Below are positions 36,186 through 47,397 of a stretch of 64,000 nucleotides of DNA, one piece after another (positions within the stretch are counted from its first letter, which is position 1; each line of letters opens with the position of its first letter). The notes under the pieces were generated by a model. The model saw only the letters and a list, made by a program, of their open reading frames with translations. It was not told the DNA's origin and ran no database searches. Both the position numbers and the translations under genes were made by a program. Source of the stretch: Mermis nigrescens (Eukaryota; Nematoda; Enoplea; Mermithida; Mermithidae); contig JAVLUZ010000729.1 in NCBI GenBank assembly GCA_036768485.1, forward strand, positions 806,001 to 870,000, given 5' to 3'.

Positions 36186-36189
36186 GTTA

Positions 36190-36865
36190 GAATGACGCGC
36201 AAACAAATCTAGAATTCAAGCTATGGATTAAAGACCATCGATTTCAATTCATTCTGTGATAACTAGGTGAGCAAATTCAGCAAACTAGAACTATAATGAC
36301 ATCAAAAGAAAACATGGTTGTATCTGATCAACTTCAAAATATACATATGACAAAAACAAATGAAATATGAATCACAAAATTAAATTAAATTAATATGTGC
36401 GTTGAAATTTAGTGATTAAACATAAAATAAAATGGTTTTCAAAATGTCATAGTATAAGATTATCTGGTTACACATTTGTTACACGTTACAGGTAAACAAG
36501 CTGATCAGCGCTCTTGTAATGTATCTCATATAACAATATTTTTTGAATCCGACTGGTAAATTTAGCCCTGAAAAAGTAAATTTTGACGCGATTAGCACTA
36601 GTCGAATAGGGCTGACATTGCGGATAATGGGTGAATGTAAAAAATGTAAAACATGAAAACAAGACACTTAAAAAATTAGCATAGAAATCATAAAAATCTG
36701 GATATTTTTGGAATCGACCTATAGTTTAGGGATCATCTTACTGGGCATCGATTGGGTCTAAATTTAAAACCCTACATCATACAATAAGGACGCTTTTTTG
36801 CACGCACATTACATATCCACAGCACGAGACAAATGAAAACCATTTTATGGTTCCATCCATAGGTG
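36190..36865. other. Unannotated AT-rich stretch
   Basis: Nothing recognised. Confidence 0.5.
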
Positions 36866-37275
36866 CACAAGGTCAGGGTCGGCAGGGGGGGTGAAATGCC
36901 AAAAATCTAAAACAGTAAATTTAACGTTCACGATTTTTTTGCTGTTTTAATGATCAAAATGGTCAAAATAGCCTATAAAACGTTTTTTCGTCTTAACACA
37001 TTTTAAAAGCATTTTTTAGTCCATTTTGACTGCATTATATCACTTTTAAAACTACAAAATGCAAAAATTTATCAATTTTGGGCGCTTTTTGAGTAAAAAG
37101 TACTTAAAAATACTAATATGGCGCGAAGCGCCGGAAAAATTTTAACATTTTTAATGATTTTGATGTCAAAAATGATGCAGAACAAGACCTGTTTGCTCAA
37201 AATCGTCGGACAGTACCGGTCTAGCTGACCCCTCAGGGGGGTGGTAATACCCCCTCACCCCCTTACGTGCATGTG
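36866..37275 (+). repeat. Repeat related to R7, with perfect GCGAAGC hairpin
   Basis: Starts near GTGCACAAGGTCAGGGTCGG and contains the perfect GGCGCGAAGCGCC near 37121, followed by GGAAAAATTTTAAC. Phrasing is similar to R7 but diverged. Confidence 0.5.
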
Positions 37276-37950
37276 TGGTTCCATCCAACCCTCCGCATTA
37301 GGGTTACTTGACTAACAAATAAAGATAAGTGAATGAGAACTTAATGAGTGAAAATAACTTCATAGATACCTAAGTATAATTTTTTCAAAACCAAAAGGCA
37401 TTGAAATTTCAAAATTTCAGTTCTCACCTACCTATTTTAAGACAATAAAAACCAATAAAAGGCAAAGGCTCGGCGATGGCGACCCAGTCAGTAAAGCCTA
37501 CGTATCCTTAAGTAGCTAGCCTAATGTTTTTATTTCGTTACGACATTGGCTACCTATAGGGAAAAAGTGGCACGCTCAACGAGAAACTGTTAGTCACCTG
37601 GCTGTGCCTACCTAAGTATACCTATAGAACACAATATACTTTCAACAGCGAATTCAAAGAATTGTTTTTACTTGAAAAGACGAGTCGTTAATGATGCTGA
37701 ATTAGACTGGCCTAGAGATTTTATGGCACTTCTGGAGTTAAGGAGAGGAATAATAAATTTTTCATTTTTTTCGAAATGGATGAAATTTGGTCAATTTCTA
37801 AACGTTGATCACCAATATGCCATCTATCGCAGACCATTAGTTTTTTTTAAATTTGAATTTTATTATTTTTTGATCCTCGACTTTTCACTTTTTTCAATTT
37901 TTGTAGGTTTCTTGTGGTCGGACTTTGACCAAATAAACCTTGAATGCTGC
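37276..37950. other. Unannotated intergenic stretch
   Basis: An open frame around 37672-37995 encodes a low-complexity phenylalanine-rich sequence with no recognised domain, so I do not call a gene. Confidence 0.4.
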
Positions 37951-38103
37951 TCGCGGATCCATATTCATACCAGGCAAAAAATAAGCCTCAGCTAATGTGA
38001 GGTTGAAGCTCACTCCGCTCACCGCAACCCGATCAGCTAAGGCTTATTTTTTGCATAATACCACCAACATAAATGCACATATTCTGAGCCTGAGCCCAGG
38101 TAT

Positions 38104-38356
38104 CCGAAGTGAACAGCACCGAAATTCTGGGGGTGCAAAATTTTTCATAGGTCAAAAAATTGTCTTAAAAATGGTAGTATGGCGGAAAACACCATTTTTC
38201 AACGTTTCTCATCGAGCACTATCCATTGGCATCAAAAATTGCGAAAATATTAAAAAAAACTTTCAAAAATTGAATTCGGGGAGGGGTATTTTGGTCTCTG
38301 GGGGTATTCTGCCTTCTGAGAAGGTGTACACCTCCCAACCCCCACGCCCACGCGTG
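38104..38356 (+). mobile_element. MITE family R1 copy
   Basis: Starts CCGAAGTGAACAGCACC and ends CACGCCCACGCGTG. Flanks CCAGGTAT (38096-38103) and CTAGGTAT (38357-38364) agree at 7 of 8 bases. Confidence 0.85.
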
Positions 38357-38467
38357 CTAGGTATGAATTATAAACAGTCTGATTCTCAAGCAGAACTAGG
38401 CTTAAGCTTAGTCATGTGCATCCACATCAGTACTAGGCAGAAAATTGGAGTTGCAGCGAGCTGCAAC

Positions 38468-38640
38468 CACACATGGGCGTAAGGGATGGGGAAGGTCTGA
38501 GAGGTCTGGACCCCCGAGAATCTGGCGAACTCCCATACAAGATCCAAAGACCCCCAAGAATTGAATTTTTGGTGCTATTTTTTGGCAATTTTGCCTCATC
38601 GGATCCCCCCTCTCCAGAATTTGGTCGCTGCCCATGTTTG
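38468..38640 (-). mobile_element. Short R1-related MITE
   Basis: 173 bp from CACACATGGGCGTAAGGG to GCTGCCCATGTTTG. Flanking octamers match poorly (5 of 8). The interior (GGTCTGGACCCCCGAGAATC) resembles the DNA just beside the R1 copy at 31743. Confidence 0.65.
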
Positions 38641-38799
38641 GTTGCCAACCCCGTATTAGCTCAGGCTTATTTTTTGTCTGGTATCAATTTGAATCCGCAA
38701 ACAATATAGAGGATAATTGTTTGAAGAAATACTGGCCTGCGTTGAAAATGGATGTCAAATTCGTGACTACGTATGAAAATTGACCATAAGCCACTAAAA

Positions 38800-39290
38800 C
38801 TAGGAGAAAATAAGTTTATTGCTAATACGAAACTGACAAAAATACAGAACCAACGATAATTCATATATGGATGTTATACGTGTATTAGTTAGCAGGACAT
38901 GCGATTCAATGGGATGACGAATTTTGCGCGCGCCCCAGAGGATATCTAGACAAATCAAATTTGCTAATCGAGACTTAAGTAGGTATGTGTAAGGTAAGGG
39001 AAGAAACAATGAAATCTGGGTATTTGTTTTAAAAAAATTAGGCAGGTTAAAGTGGGCAATAGGTATAACTAGCTTAAACCTATTCATGTCACGGGTAACA
39101 TTAAGATTGAGTACAAAAATTATCAGCTTCTAAACATGACTTATTACTAATAACTTGATACATCAAACACAAGCAAATATGTAAATGTCTTAATTTAAGT
39201 CTACTCAGATTGAGTTGTAAAAATTTTATTAATTTAAAAATTAATGATCTTCGTCCAGAATTGATGTCATATTTGGGATCAGCGCACAAA
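38800..39290 (-). pseudogene. Non-LTR retrotransposon C-terminal fragment
   Basis: Two overlapping minus-strand frames, LKLRHLHICLCLMYQVIS and MNRFKLVIPIAHFNL, are homologous to LELRRLHICLCTMYQIIS and TNRFKLVVPLVRSNL in the LINE at 49.5-49.8 kb. The W-N-x-L-P segment is damaged. It is a 5'-truncated, frameshifted copy of the same family. Confidence 0.8.
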
Positions 39291-39470
39291 AATTGACCAT
39301 AATCTAAAAAAATTAGAAAAAGCTAAAAAAAATCAAAAATTCAAAAGAAAAATTCGAATTTTTTAGAAAATGACTAATATGCGATTAAAACAGATGTCGT
39401 ATTCGTGATAAGCATATGAAAATTAACCATATTACTGAGCAATATGCTTAATGATGTTGTTCTGCCACGT

Positions 39471-39765
39471 AAAATCGAAAAAGTCGGCGCTTTGCGTTAA
39501 TTTCTTCTATCTTTTGGCAGTTTCTATCGTTTCATTGCAGTAAAAGTCGAAAAATAGCGCTTTGAGCGCGTAATAATTATTTTTCCCGTCAAAAATGTAA
39601 AGGAATTAAAAAAATAAAAGATACATTTTTTAGCGCTTAAATAGTGCAGGACGATGTCAAAAGCCCAAAGAACACGTTATTTAACGGTTTCGCCCATTTT
39701 TATGGGTTTTGTAGATGAAAATTTTTTGTGAATCCCGTTTGGCGAAAATCGTAGCCACGCCTATG
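39471..39765. repeat. Fragment ending in the CATAGGCGTAGCC-family terminus
   Basis: CGGCGCTTTGCG near 39484 and the end TAGCCACGCCTATG at 39765 resemble the hAT-like family at 44422-45083. No partner end was found. Confidence 0.45.
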
Positions 39766-40103
39766 TACAGAAGTGCCGATTCTGCTTGATAGAAAAATAG
39801 TAGGTATCTTTTTTATCGTACATAAGTTGTGTCCTGATTATTATCATCACGTATTTTTCTTGGGCGTTGCAATAAATGCTTCTGTGGCACTTGTACACTT
39901 TATGGCCTAAAAAAATTTTTCAATTTTTTCCCACAAATTTTAACTAATCATCGATAGGATTTAGGTATTTCAAGTATAAAAAACTTTTTCTCGATCGGGT
40001 CTTAGAGTCTGTTTGTTTGTCTCATTATGTTTAAAAAACTTAGAAAAAATTCGAGTGGCCATAAAGTGTCTTACCGCTTTGTTTGTTTCTTTAAGTAATA
40101 GGT

Positions 40104-40560
40104 GTGCACAGCATGGAAATTCTGGGGTTGAAACCATAAGTGGGCGGCACCAAAATTCTGGGGGGAGGGGTGCAAGATTTTTCAAAGGTCAGGAAATGGC
40201 CTTAAAAATGGTGGTATGGCGAAAAAACACAATTTTTCAACGTTTTCTTCCAATCGAGCACTATCCATTGGCATCAAAAAAATTGCGAAAAAAACAAAAA
40301 AATTTTAAAAATTGAATTGGGGGGAATATTTTGGTTTCTGAGGGGGTGCATGCATACCCCAAACCCCACGCCCACGTGTGGTTGAAACCCTAAGACTGTA
40401 TCCAAAATTTCTTTTTTGGCACAAATCGAAATGCGCCAAAAGCATAATTCGTGGATTTCTGACGATGCTCTTCCATTCAAAACGATAAGACTTAAAATTT
40501 TAAATTCAACAAAATACTTAAGCAACCTCATTGTGGTAGCAATGCTAGTCTGAAAGTTTG
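40104..40560 (+). repeat. Repeat family R7 copy interrupted by an R1 MITE
   Basis: GTGCACAGCATGGAAATTCTG at 40104 is the R7 end. The sequence resumes after the MITE with AAACCCTAAGACTG, CGAAATGCGCCAAAAGC and AAATTCAACAAAATACTT. The right boundary is approximate. At 40602 a separate CATAGGCGTAGCCAGG end begins without a recognised partner. Confidence 0.6.
40135..40380 (+). mobile_element. MITE family R1 copy with perfect target duplication
   Basis: 246 bp from CATAAGTGGGCGGCACC to CACGCCCACGTGTG. Flanked by perfect GTTGAAAC octamers (40127-40134, 40381-40388). Confidence 0.95.
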
Positions 40561-40659
40561 TCCTATTACTTTTTTAGCCGGTATATCAAGCGAGTCAGCA
40601 CCATAGGCGTAGCCAGGATTCTTGTTCATGGGGTACACAACTTAGAAATTTTAAGTTAT

Positions 40660-41167
40660 TGTTAAAATGCTATGTTCATAGTTTCCCACACTATTATATT
40701 CTCAGAACCAAAACATGAATGCAAAGTATTCATTTCAATTTAATAAACAAACTAAATGCACTATCTATTTAAACCTAAACAATAAAAAAATTTTAAGTAA
40801 GTAGTTGCACGAATAAGGAATTTTGATAACAACATGCTACTATAACAGTCAAACAACGATTGAGCTATACAATTGAATGACATGTCAGGCATAGTTTCCC
40901 AAGGTCCAGAGTTGAGGGAGGGGTGAAATCCCGAAATAGGGGACTAGTAATTAAGTGGTGTATTATTATTAGCCGACACTGTTTTTTGTACGAGCTTCTT
41001 TGTGCATGTACAAAGATCTCCGAGGAGGTCTTTGTATGAGCAAACAAATTTTTGTAGATATATTATATACATATATTTGGTTAAACTTAAGAATATGGTA
41101 CTTTTCATAAAGGAGCAAAACGAATATAGCATGCCAAAATTTTTTGCCAAACTGGTAGAAAAGGGTA
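40660..41167. other. Mostly unannotated, GTACAAAG fragment inside
   Basis: A short GTACAAAG-family fragment lies at about 40980-41060 (GTGCATGTACAAAG, TCTCCGAGGAGG). Nothing else recognised. Confidence 0.4.
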
Positions 41168-41885
41168 TGGATAAAATCCGGAACCAGGACCAGGACCAGG
41201 ACAAAATGGGTAAAATCCGGACAACCAATCAGGACCAGGACCGGACTCAGGACAAATGGGTAAAATCCGGACTATCAATCAGGACCAGGACCGGACTCAG
41301 GACAAATGGGCAAAATCCGGACAAACAATCAGGACAATGAAAAGATCAGGACAATGTATTAGATATGTAGGGTCGGACTCACACCTGGGCGTGGGGGTTT
41401 GGGGGGTATGCACCCCCCAGAAACCAAAATACTCCCCAGAATTCAATTTTTAGAAATTTTTTCGTTTTTTTCGCAATTTTTTGATGCCAATGGATAGTGC
41501 TCTATGAGAAACGTCGAAAAATGGTGTTTTTTTCGCCATACCACCAGTTTTAAGGCCATTTTTTGACCTTCAAAAAATTTTGCACACCCCCCCAGAATTT
41601 TCTTGCTGCCCACGTATGGTCGGACTGGCCAGGAGCAGCCCAATTAGTCTGGTCCTGGCCAGTCCGACCCTGCATATCTAATACATTGTCCTGATCTTTT
41701 CATTGTCCCGATTGTTTGTCCGGATTTTACCCATTTGTCCTGAGTCCGGTCCTGGTCCTGGTCCTGATTGATTGTCTGGATTTTACCCATTTGTCCTGAG
41801 TCCGGTCCTGGTCATGGTCCTGATTGATTGTCCGGATTTTACCCATTTTGTCCGGTCCTGGTCCTGGTCCTGGTTCCGGATTTTA
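41168..41885. repeat. Long palindromic foldback built of CAGGACCAGGACC minisatellite
   Basis: The left arm has units of about 55 bases (AAAATCCGGACAA, CAGGACCAGGACC, GGACTCAGGACAAATGGG). The right arm is their reverse complement in mirrored order. The centre is GGTCGGACTGGCCAGGA, a short loop, then TCCTGGCCAGTCCGACC. Removing the MITE at 41380-41618 and one TSD restores a near-continuous palindrome of about 470 bases. Confidence 0.9.
41380..41618 (-). mobile_element. MITE family R1 copy inside the palindrome
   Basis: Runs from CACACCTGGGCGTGGGG to GCTGCCCACGTATG. Flanked by perfect GTCGGACT octamers (41372-41379, 41619-41626). It splits the left strand of the central hairpin. Confidence 0.95.
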
Positions 41886-42599
41886 CCTTTCCCAGTAGAA
41901 AATGATAAATTGAAGCGCGGAAAAAAATTTGGTGAAAATCTGAGTCATACTTGCAAAGTTGTAGGCAACTCTCGATTTGAGTGTTGGGTGGGACGATTAA
42001 ACGGCTCGATCCAAGGACTTACACATTTGTCAGAAATAAATAATATGGGCTGAAATCACGGAAGGAAGCATAGCAATGAAGGAGAAAAAAGGCGCGGAAA
42101 CCTATTCGAAATTTTAAAAACTTAAAAAATTTCCATATTTTTTTGCATGTTTTTTTCGGTTTTACTTGATAAGATTAGAGCTGCACACTTTGCAAATTTT
42201 ACTACCCGGGTACCCGGCTATTTCATTACCCGGGTACCCGGGTAATTCGGGTACTGCCACGGGTAGGACCTTAGATAAAAGAGAATGCAGTGAACATTGT
42301 TTATTTTCGGTTGACAGCAGTGATCGTACAGGGTCAGATCTTCACCCCCGGTCGGGGTCGGGGTTGAAGATTAACAATTAACATTGCATGATTACATACC
42401 AATTTAAAAGGATAAAAACGATACTTCACTTGCTTATAGAGAATACTAATAAAGCTGGTTAAGTTCAAGATTTTATTTTCATTCCAAGTTCAAACATGGT
42501 TTTAGCAATTTAGCATTACTGTAAATTTTAATCACTAATCGCTCTCGCTTTTTCGCATTCTTCCACAGTTTTTTCTTAACGGTATTCTATGGCGCACTG

Positions 42600-43828
42600 A
42601 TTGTGAGAAACCAACGGCGCGAAGCGCCAAAAATTTTCGAAATTTTTACCGTTTTCATGTAGAATTTACGGTCTTTTTATTGACAAACAGTTCGTAAATC
42701 ATAAGTGGCGCAAAGTACCAAGAAATTCAGTCATTTTTTACCGCCCTTAACATGTTGTATAGATATATGAATACTGAATACTGATAGTCTGACAGAGCAG
42801 AACAGGAAAACTACGAATTATAAACTTAGTATGAAGATATTTTGACTGATCCAGGCTTTTAAACGCAATGCTGGAGCTTTACAAAAAGAAAGACAATCAT
42901 CGGCGGTGCTATGCGCAGGGAAATTTTGACGTTTTTACTCTTTAAACTCAATTTATACCGCTTTAATCATACAGAAAAGATAAACTAATTGCAGCGCGAA
43001 GCGCCAGAAATTTTAAAAATTCTTAATCCTTTTACCTTTTCTGTCCTCCTAAATATCTCTTTGCAAGTGTAAAACGAGATAGTACGGCTGGGGGTCTAGG
43101 GTGGCGCGCTCAAGCGCCCACAACGAGGTCCGGGGCAGAACCCCGGAAAATTTTGTAAAAAAGCACTCTAATTTATTAGTAACGTTAAAATTTTCGCAAA
43201 TCGGCAAAATCTCGGTTCTGGATTAAGCCCCAAAAAACTTAAAATTGATGAACTCCTACACTGCACAAAACTTCTGAGCTGAAATGCGTTTTTCGACCTT
43301 TGCTAAGTGAGAGCAGCAACGGGTCGCAACCAATAAGTCATTGAAAGATGTATCAATGAGAATTTTGTTCTTACCGTTTTCAGGCCCATTTGTGGCCTTC
43401 TTATTAAATAGTTCAGAAAACAGAAAATGCGCAAAAACACAAGAAAATTTGGCCTTTCCTTTCATTTAAAATAGAATTATGCGTTCTTGTAAACAAAGAT
43501 AAACAAAGCAGAGATGGTACGCAAACATTTTCGCACTTTTACTATTATGTTCAACAAGCATGTGCAGTTTCATTCAATGAACTAATAGTGCATTAAATAA
43601 CTAAAGTGATGCGAATTGCTAGATTATTTTAACAGATTCAAGCTTTTGAACTCATCGGATCTGTATAACAATGAATAATAATGACTCAGCGCGAAGCGCC
43701 GGAAAATTTTGACGTTTGTGCCTTTTTTAACTCAATGTTCTGGACACATTGCGCCAGAAAAGTCAACATAATTTCTGAAAAATTTCGGGGGGTGTATGTG
43801 CTCCTACTGCCCCCTGGCTACGCCTATG
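42600..43828 (+). mobile_element. CATAGGCGTAGCC-family element, left end missing
   Basis: Reverse-orientation homologue of the element at 1439-5902, ending CCTGGCTACGCCTATG. It carries the uninterrupted AGTCTGAC site at 42786-42793 and perfect hairpins at 42613 and near 42994 and 43688. The expected left terminus was not found. Confidence 0.8.
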
Positions 43829-44421
43829 ATTCCGTGTGTCAGTAATTTTGGCGCACTTTATGGTGATGAATATGCGAACATGTATGCAAGTGTTAAAAAC
43901 ATGGCGACTAGGCGTACATTTTATGAAATACCGCAAGTGTAGAGTTTAACATATTCATTATGCTCGTGAATGAATCGTCCTTGTTCCGACTTTATTTGGT
44001 ATTTATACAATCCTCCTATGTACCAAAGAATAAAATGCTATATTTCACCCCCGAAAAAACATTCAACCCCAACTCGAAAAATCTTGCCCCCGGTCGGGGG
44101 TCGGGGTTAAGGCCGGGGTTTTTCGGGGTCGGGGTCTCCCGTACGATCACTGGTTGACAGTGAGGTATGGGGCAAAGTGATATTTAAGCACTAAAATTAC
44201 TGAAAAATTAATGCAAGATTAAATAGAATCAAGGCTTTAATCTGAAGAATTCGTATGCAATTAATGAAATTTAAGTCATTTTCATAATTCAAAGCAAAAA
44301 ATTGTGAAGCAGGTTTTGTCATTAAAACATTTGAAGCATGAAAACACATTGACGAAAAGCAATTTTGAAATCAACCAGAAATGAAAATTTATTCAAAAAC
44401 AAGTCTTTCTGGAGCTAACTG

Positions 44422-45083
44422 CAGAGGCGTAGTCAGAATTTTGGTTCGAGGGCATAAACGTTTTCATGTAGAATTTACGGCCTTTCTATTGACAAACAGA
44501 TCGGAATTCATAAGTGGCGCACAGTGCCAAGAAATTTAGTCATTTTTTCCACCCTTAATATTTTGTAGATGTATCAATGAAAATTTTGTTATTACCGTAT
44601 TCAGGCCCATTTATGACCTTCTTATTAACAAAACTAGTTCAGATAACAAGAAATGCGCAAAAACATAAGAAAATTTGGCCATTCCTTTTATTTAAAATAG
44701 GATTATGTGTCTTTGTAAAGAAAGACAAACGAAACAAAGAATAGACAAACTGGTACACAAAAGACAAAAAAAGCAGAGAATAGACAAACTGGTACGCAAT
44801 CATTTTCTTACTTTTACTATTAAGCTCAACAAGCATGCGCAGTTTCATTCAACGAACAAATAGTGCATTAAATTACTAAAGTGATGTGAAGTTTTGGATT
44901 ATTTTAGCTGATTCAAGCTCTTAAATTCATTGGATCTATATAGCAATAAATAATAATGACTTGGCGCGAAGCGTCGGAAAATTTTGACGTTTTTGTCTTT
45001 TTGAACTCAATTTTCTGGACACACATTAGTCCAACAAAAAAATCAACAATATTTCTTGAAAATTTTGGGGGGCTACGCCTATG
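44422..45083 (+). mobile_element. CATAGGCGTAGCC-family hAT-like MITE
   Basis: 662 bp from CAGAGGCGTAGTCAG to GGCTACGCCTATG. Flanks GCTAACTG (44414-44421) and GCTGACTG (45084-45091) agree at 7 of 8. It is a deletion derivative of the longer elements at 1439 and 42600 and contains GGCGCGAAGCGTCGG near 44963. Confidence 0.9.
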
Positions 45084-45655
45084 GCTGACTGCATTTGGAA
45101 CATCGATAGGCTTTGAATCAGGTCTAACTAAAACAGTTGCGCGCACGATGTGAATAAAAGTTGCAGTCTAAATTTATATAATGGTCACAGAAGTAAATGC
45201 ATTAGAAAAAAGCGTCGCTAGCAGATAAATTCTTGTTTAAATTTGTTTACAATAGAGAATAAGAAGAATTCGGCACAAATAAAATAATTTAACTAAAGAC
45301 CTGAATGATGGAATTCGCCTAAACCGTATGTGCGATATACTGTGACAATAGGAAATATTAACAGACTCGCTTATTTAACAATATAAGGTTGATTATATCA
45401 AATCACATTTACAATGTGATTCAATCGCACTTTAGAAGCAATACGTTTCTAGGTTTCTAATTCGATTCTTAGCACATATTGCATAACTGCAGTGCTAATT
45501 TTCCATTTTATGTTAGGGGATTCGGATACCGGGTATACCCGGGTACCCGTTCGGGTACCTAGCGTGCAGCTCTAGATAAGATATACGAAAATCTAAGTTT
45601 TTGCCTCTATTATACTAAGGCTTAGGCTTAGTATATCTGAAAGTGTTTTAAGCTG

Positions 45656-45838
45656 CTTAGGTCGAGGTCGCTCCCGCTTAGGTCGACGTATAGATGCTTA
45701 AATCAATGTATAGATGCTTAGATCGATGTATAGATGCTCAGGTCGATGTATAGGTGCTTAGGTCGATGTATGTATAGATGCTTAGGTCAATGTATAGATG
45801 CTTAGGTCGGTGTATAGATGCTTAGGTCGACGTAAATT
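45656..45838 (+). repeat. Tandem array of a 20-bp unit
   Basis: About nine units of CTTAGGTCGATGTATAGATG with substitutions and one small expansion (ATGTATGTATAG). Confidence 0.9.
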
Positions 45839-45915
45839 GGGTATCTACATGTGATTCTGAATTCAGCTGTTTGAATCTTTAAATACTTAGGTCGAGAAGA
45901 TGCTTGCTGGGAAGA

Positions 45916-46033
45916 GTAAAACATGGACATGGACCGGTCCATGGACCATGGATCGCACGGGTAAAACATGGACCATGGATCGGTCCATGGACCATCGATC
46001 TAAGGGAGTAAAATATGGAGCAAGGAGCGCTCC
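45916..46033 (+). repeat. Left arm of a 4-kb-spaced inverted repeat
   Basis: GTAAAACATGGACATGG through GGAGCGCTCC is closely complementary to 49979-50095. It contains nested palindromes such as CATGGACCGGTCCATG. Outside it, the sequence GATGCTTGCTNGG is also mirrored beside the right arm. Confidence 0.9.
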
Positions 46034-46255
46034 AATGAGTGTAGACATGAGTACGAACTACGTATGTAGAGTGAGTGTAACGCACCGGTTTAACTGGTCA
46101 ATACAGTAGTGCGTGAACTCTACAGTTTGACCACTATAATACACTTCAATATCTTGTGCTTTCAGGACCCCGTGGATCATCAACTTTATGTGCAGCAATG
46201 TGATTTTTCACTCTAAAAATCGAGAAAGCTGCAGAAAAGTCGCTTAGAACGCAAT

Positions 46256-46891
46256 AAATTGGGCGGTCCATGGACCGCTCCATGGACCATGGAGCGCCTT
46301 GGATCACCCATTCGTCGTGGATGCGTCCAGTTTTTTGCAGCTGGAATCGGTGAAGCTGCCTAAAAAACACATTTCCACAAAATTTCAACTAGAAACGTCG
46401 CTTAGAACGCAAGAAAATGGGCGGTCCATGGTTTTGTGGTCCATGGACCGCTCCATGGACCATGGAGCGCCTCGGACCACCCATTCGTCATGGATGCGTC
46501 CAGGTTTTTGCAGTTGGAATCGGTGAAGCTGCCTAAAAAACACATTACCACCAAATTTCAAGCAGAATGGTCGCTTAGAACGCAAGAAAATGGGCGGTTC
46601 ATGGTTTTGTGGTCCATGGACTGCTCCATGGACCATGGAGCGCCTCGGGCCACCCATTCGTCGTGGATGCGTCCAGTTTTTTGCAGTTGGAATCGGTGAA
46701 GCTGCCTAAAAAACACATTTCCACGAAATTTCAACTAGAAACGTCGCTTAGAATGCAAGAAAATGGGTGGTCCATGGTTTTGTGGTGACCGCTCCATGGA
46801 CCATGGAGCGCCTCGGATCACCCATTCGTCGTGGATGCGTCCAGGTTTTTGCAGTTGGAATCGGTGAAGCTGCCTAAAAAACACATTTCAT
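46256..46891 (+). repeat. 173-bp satellite, forward block
   Basis: About 3.6 units. GGTCCATGGACC recurs at 46265, 46438 and 46611, a spacing of 173. Each unit holds CGCTCCATGG and its complement separated by one base, then ACCCATTCGTCGTGGATG and GGTGAAGCTGCCTAAAAAAC. Confidence 0.95.
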
Positions 46892-47130
46892 CATACGTGG
46901 GCAGCAAGAAAATTCTGGGGGTGCAAGATTTTTTTGAAGGTCAAAAAATGGCCTTAAAAATGGTGGTATGGCGATAAAAACACCATTTTTCGACGTTTCT
47001 CATCAAGCACTATCCATTGGCATCAAAAAATTGCGAAAAAAACGAAAAAAATTTTCAAAAATTGAATTCTGGGGGGGGTATTTTGATTTCTGGGGGGTGC
47101 ATACCCCCAAACCCCCCACGCCCAGGTGTG
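46892..47130 (+). mobile_element. MITE family R1 copy inserted in the satellite
   Basis: Runs from CATACGTGGGCAGC to CCCAGGTGTG. Flanked by perfect CATTTCAT octamers (46884-46891, 47131-47138), the left one being satellite sequence. Confidence 0.95.
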
Positions 47131-47218
47131 CATTTCATGCTACATATGGATTAGACATATGTAGCATGGCTCCTTGATGAAGCGATGTAATAAATATTGA
47201 AGTATCGGTAGTCCGCAC

Positions 47219-47397
47219 CATACATGGGCAGCTTGAAAATTCTGAGGAGGGAGTCCAAAATTTTTCAAATTCAAAAAGTGCCAAAAAATTGATGGTACAC
47301 AGAGCGGAAACAACATCGTTTTCTGGCGTTTCTCAATGAGAAGTATCCATTGGTATCAAAAAATCACAGAAAAACGAAAAAAAATTCTGAAAATCAA
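47219..47397 (+). mobile_element. R1-related fragment between satellite blocks
   Basis: Starts CATACATGGGCAGCTTGAAAA and keeps diverged core phrases (CATCGTTTTCTGGCGTTTCTC). It ends abruptly at the reversed satellite block, with no right terminus. Confidence 0.65.

Larger units (their letters stand above)
37951..38700. repeat. Inverted-repeat-bounded block
   Basis: The complement of the left end (37951-37994) and the right end (38656-38700) share AGGCTTATTTTTTG, CTGGTAT and GAATCCGC-type phrases. A third inward copy lies at 38037-38056, forming a hairpin with the left end (GCAAAAAATAAGCC with GGCTTATTTTTTGC). The interior holds two R1-type MITEs. Confidence 0.6.
42176..45574. mobile_element. 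hAT-like element with CGGGTACCCG subterminal repeats
   Basis: The ends TAGAGCTGCACAC and, inverted, TAGAGCTGCACGC are terminal repeats. Perfect GATAAGAT octamers flank at 42168-42175 and 45575-45582. CCCGGGTACCCG palindromes lie just inside both ends (42210-42250, 45535-45558). The 3399-bp interior carries two members of the CATAGGCGTAGCC family and GGTCGGGGTCGGGGTT blocks at 42348 and 44094. No transposase frame. Confidence 0.9.

Noticed and set aside
41002..41340. Open frame encoding a DQDRTQDKW-like repetitive protein
   Set aside because: It is a translation of the foldback minisatellite; the mirrored arm would encode an unrelated protein.
45656..45838. Possible CRISPR-like array
   Set aside because: Units are contiguous 20-mers without unique spacers, and the context is eukaryotic.
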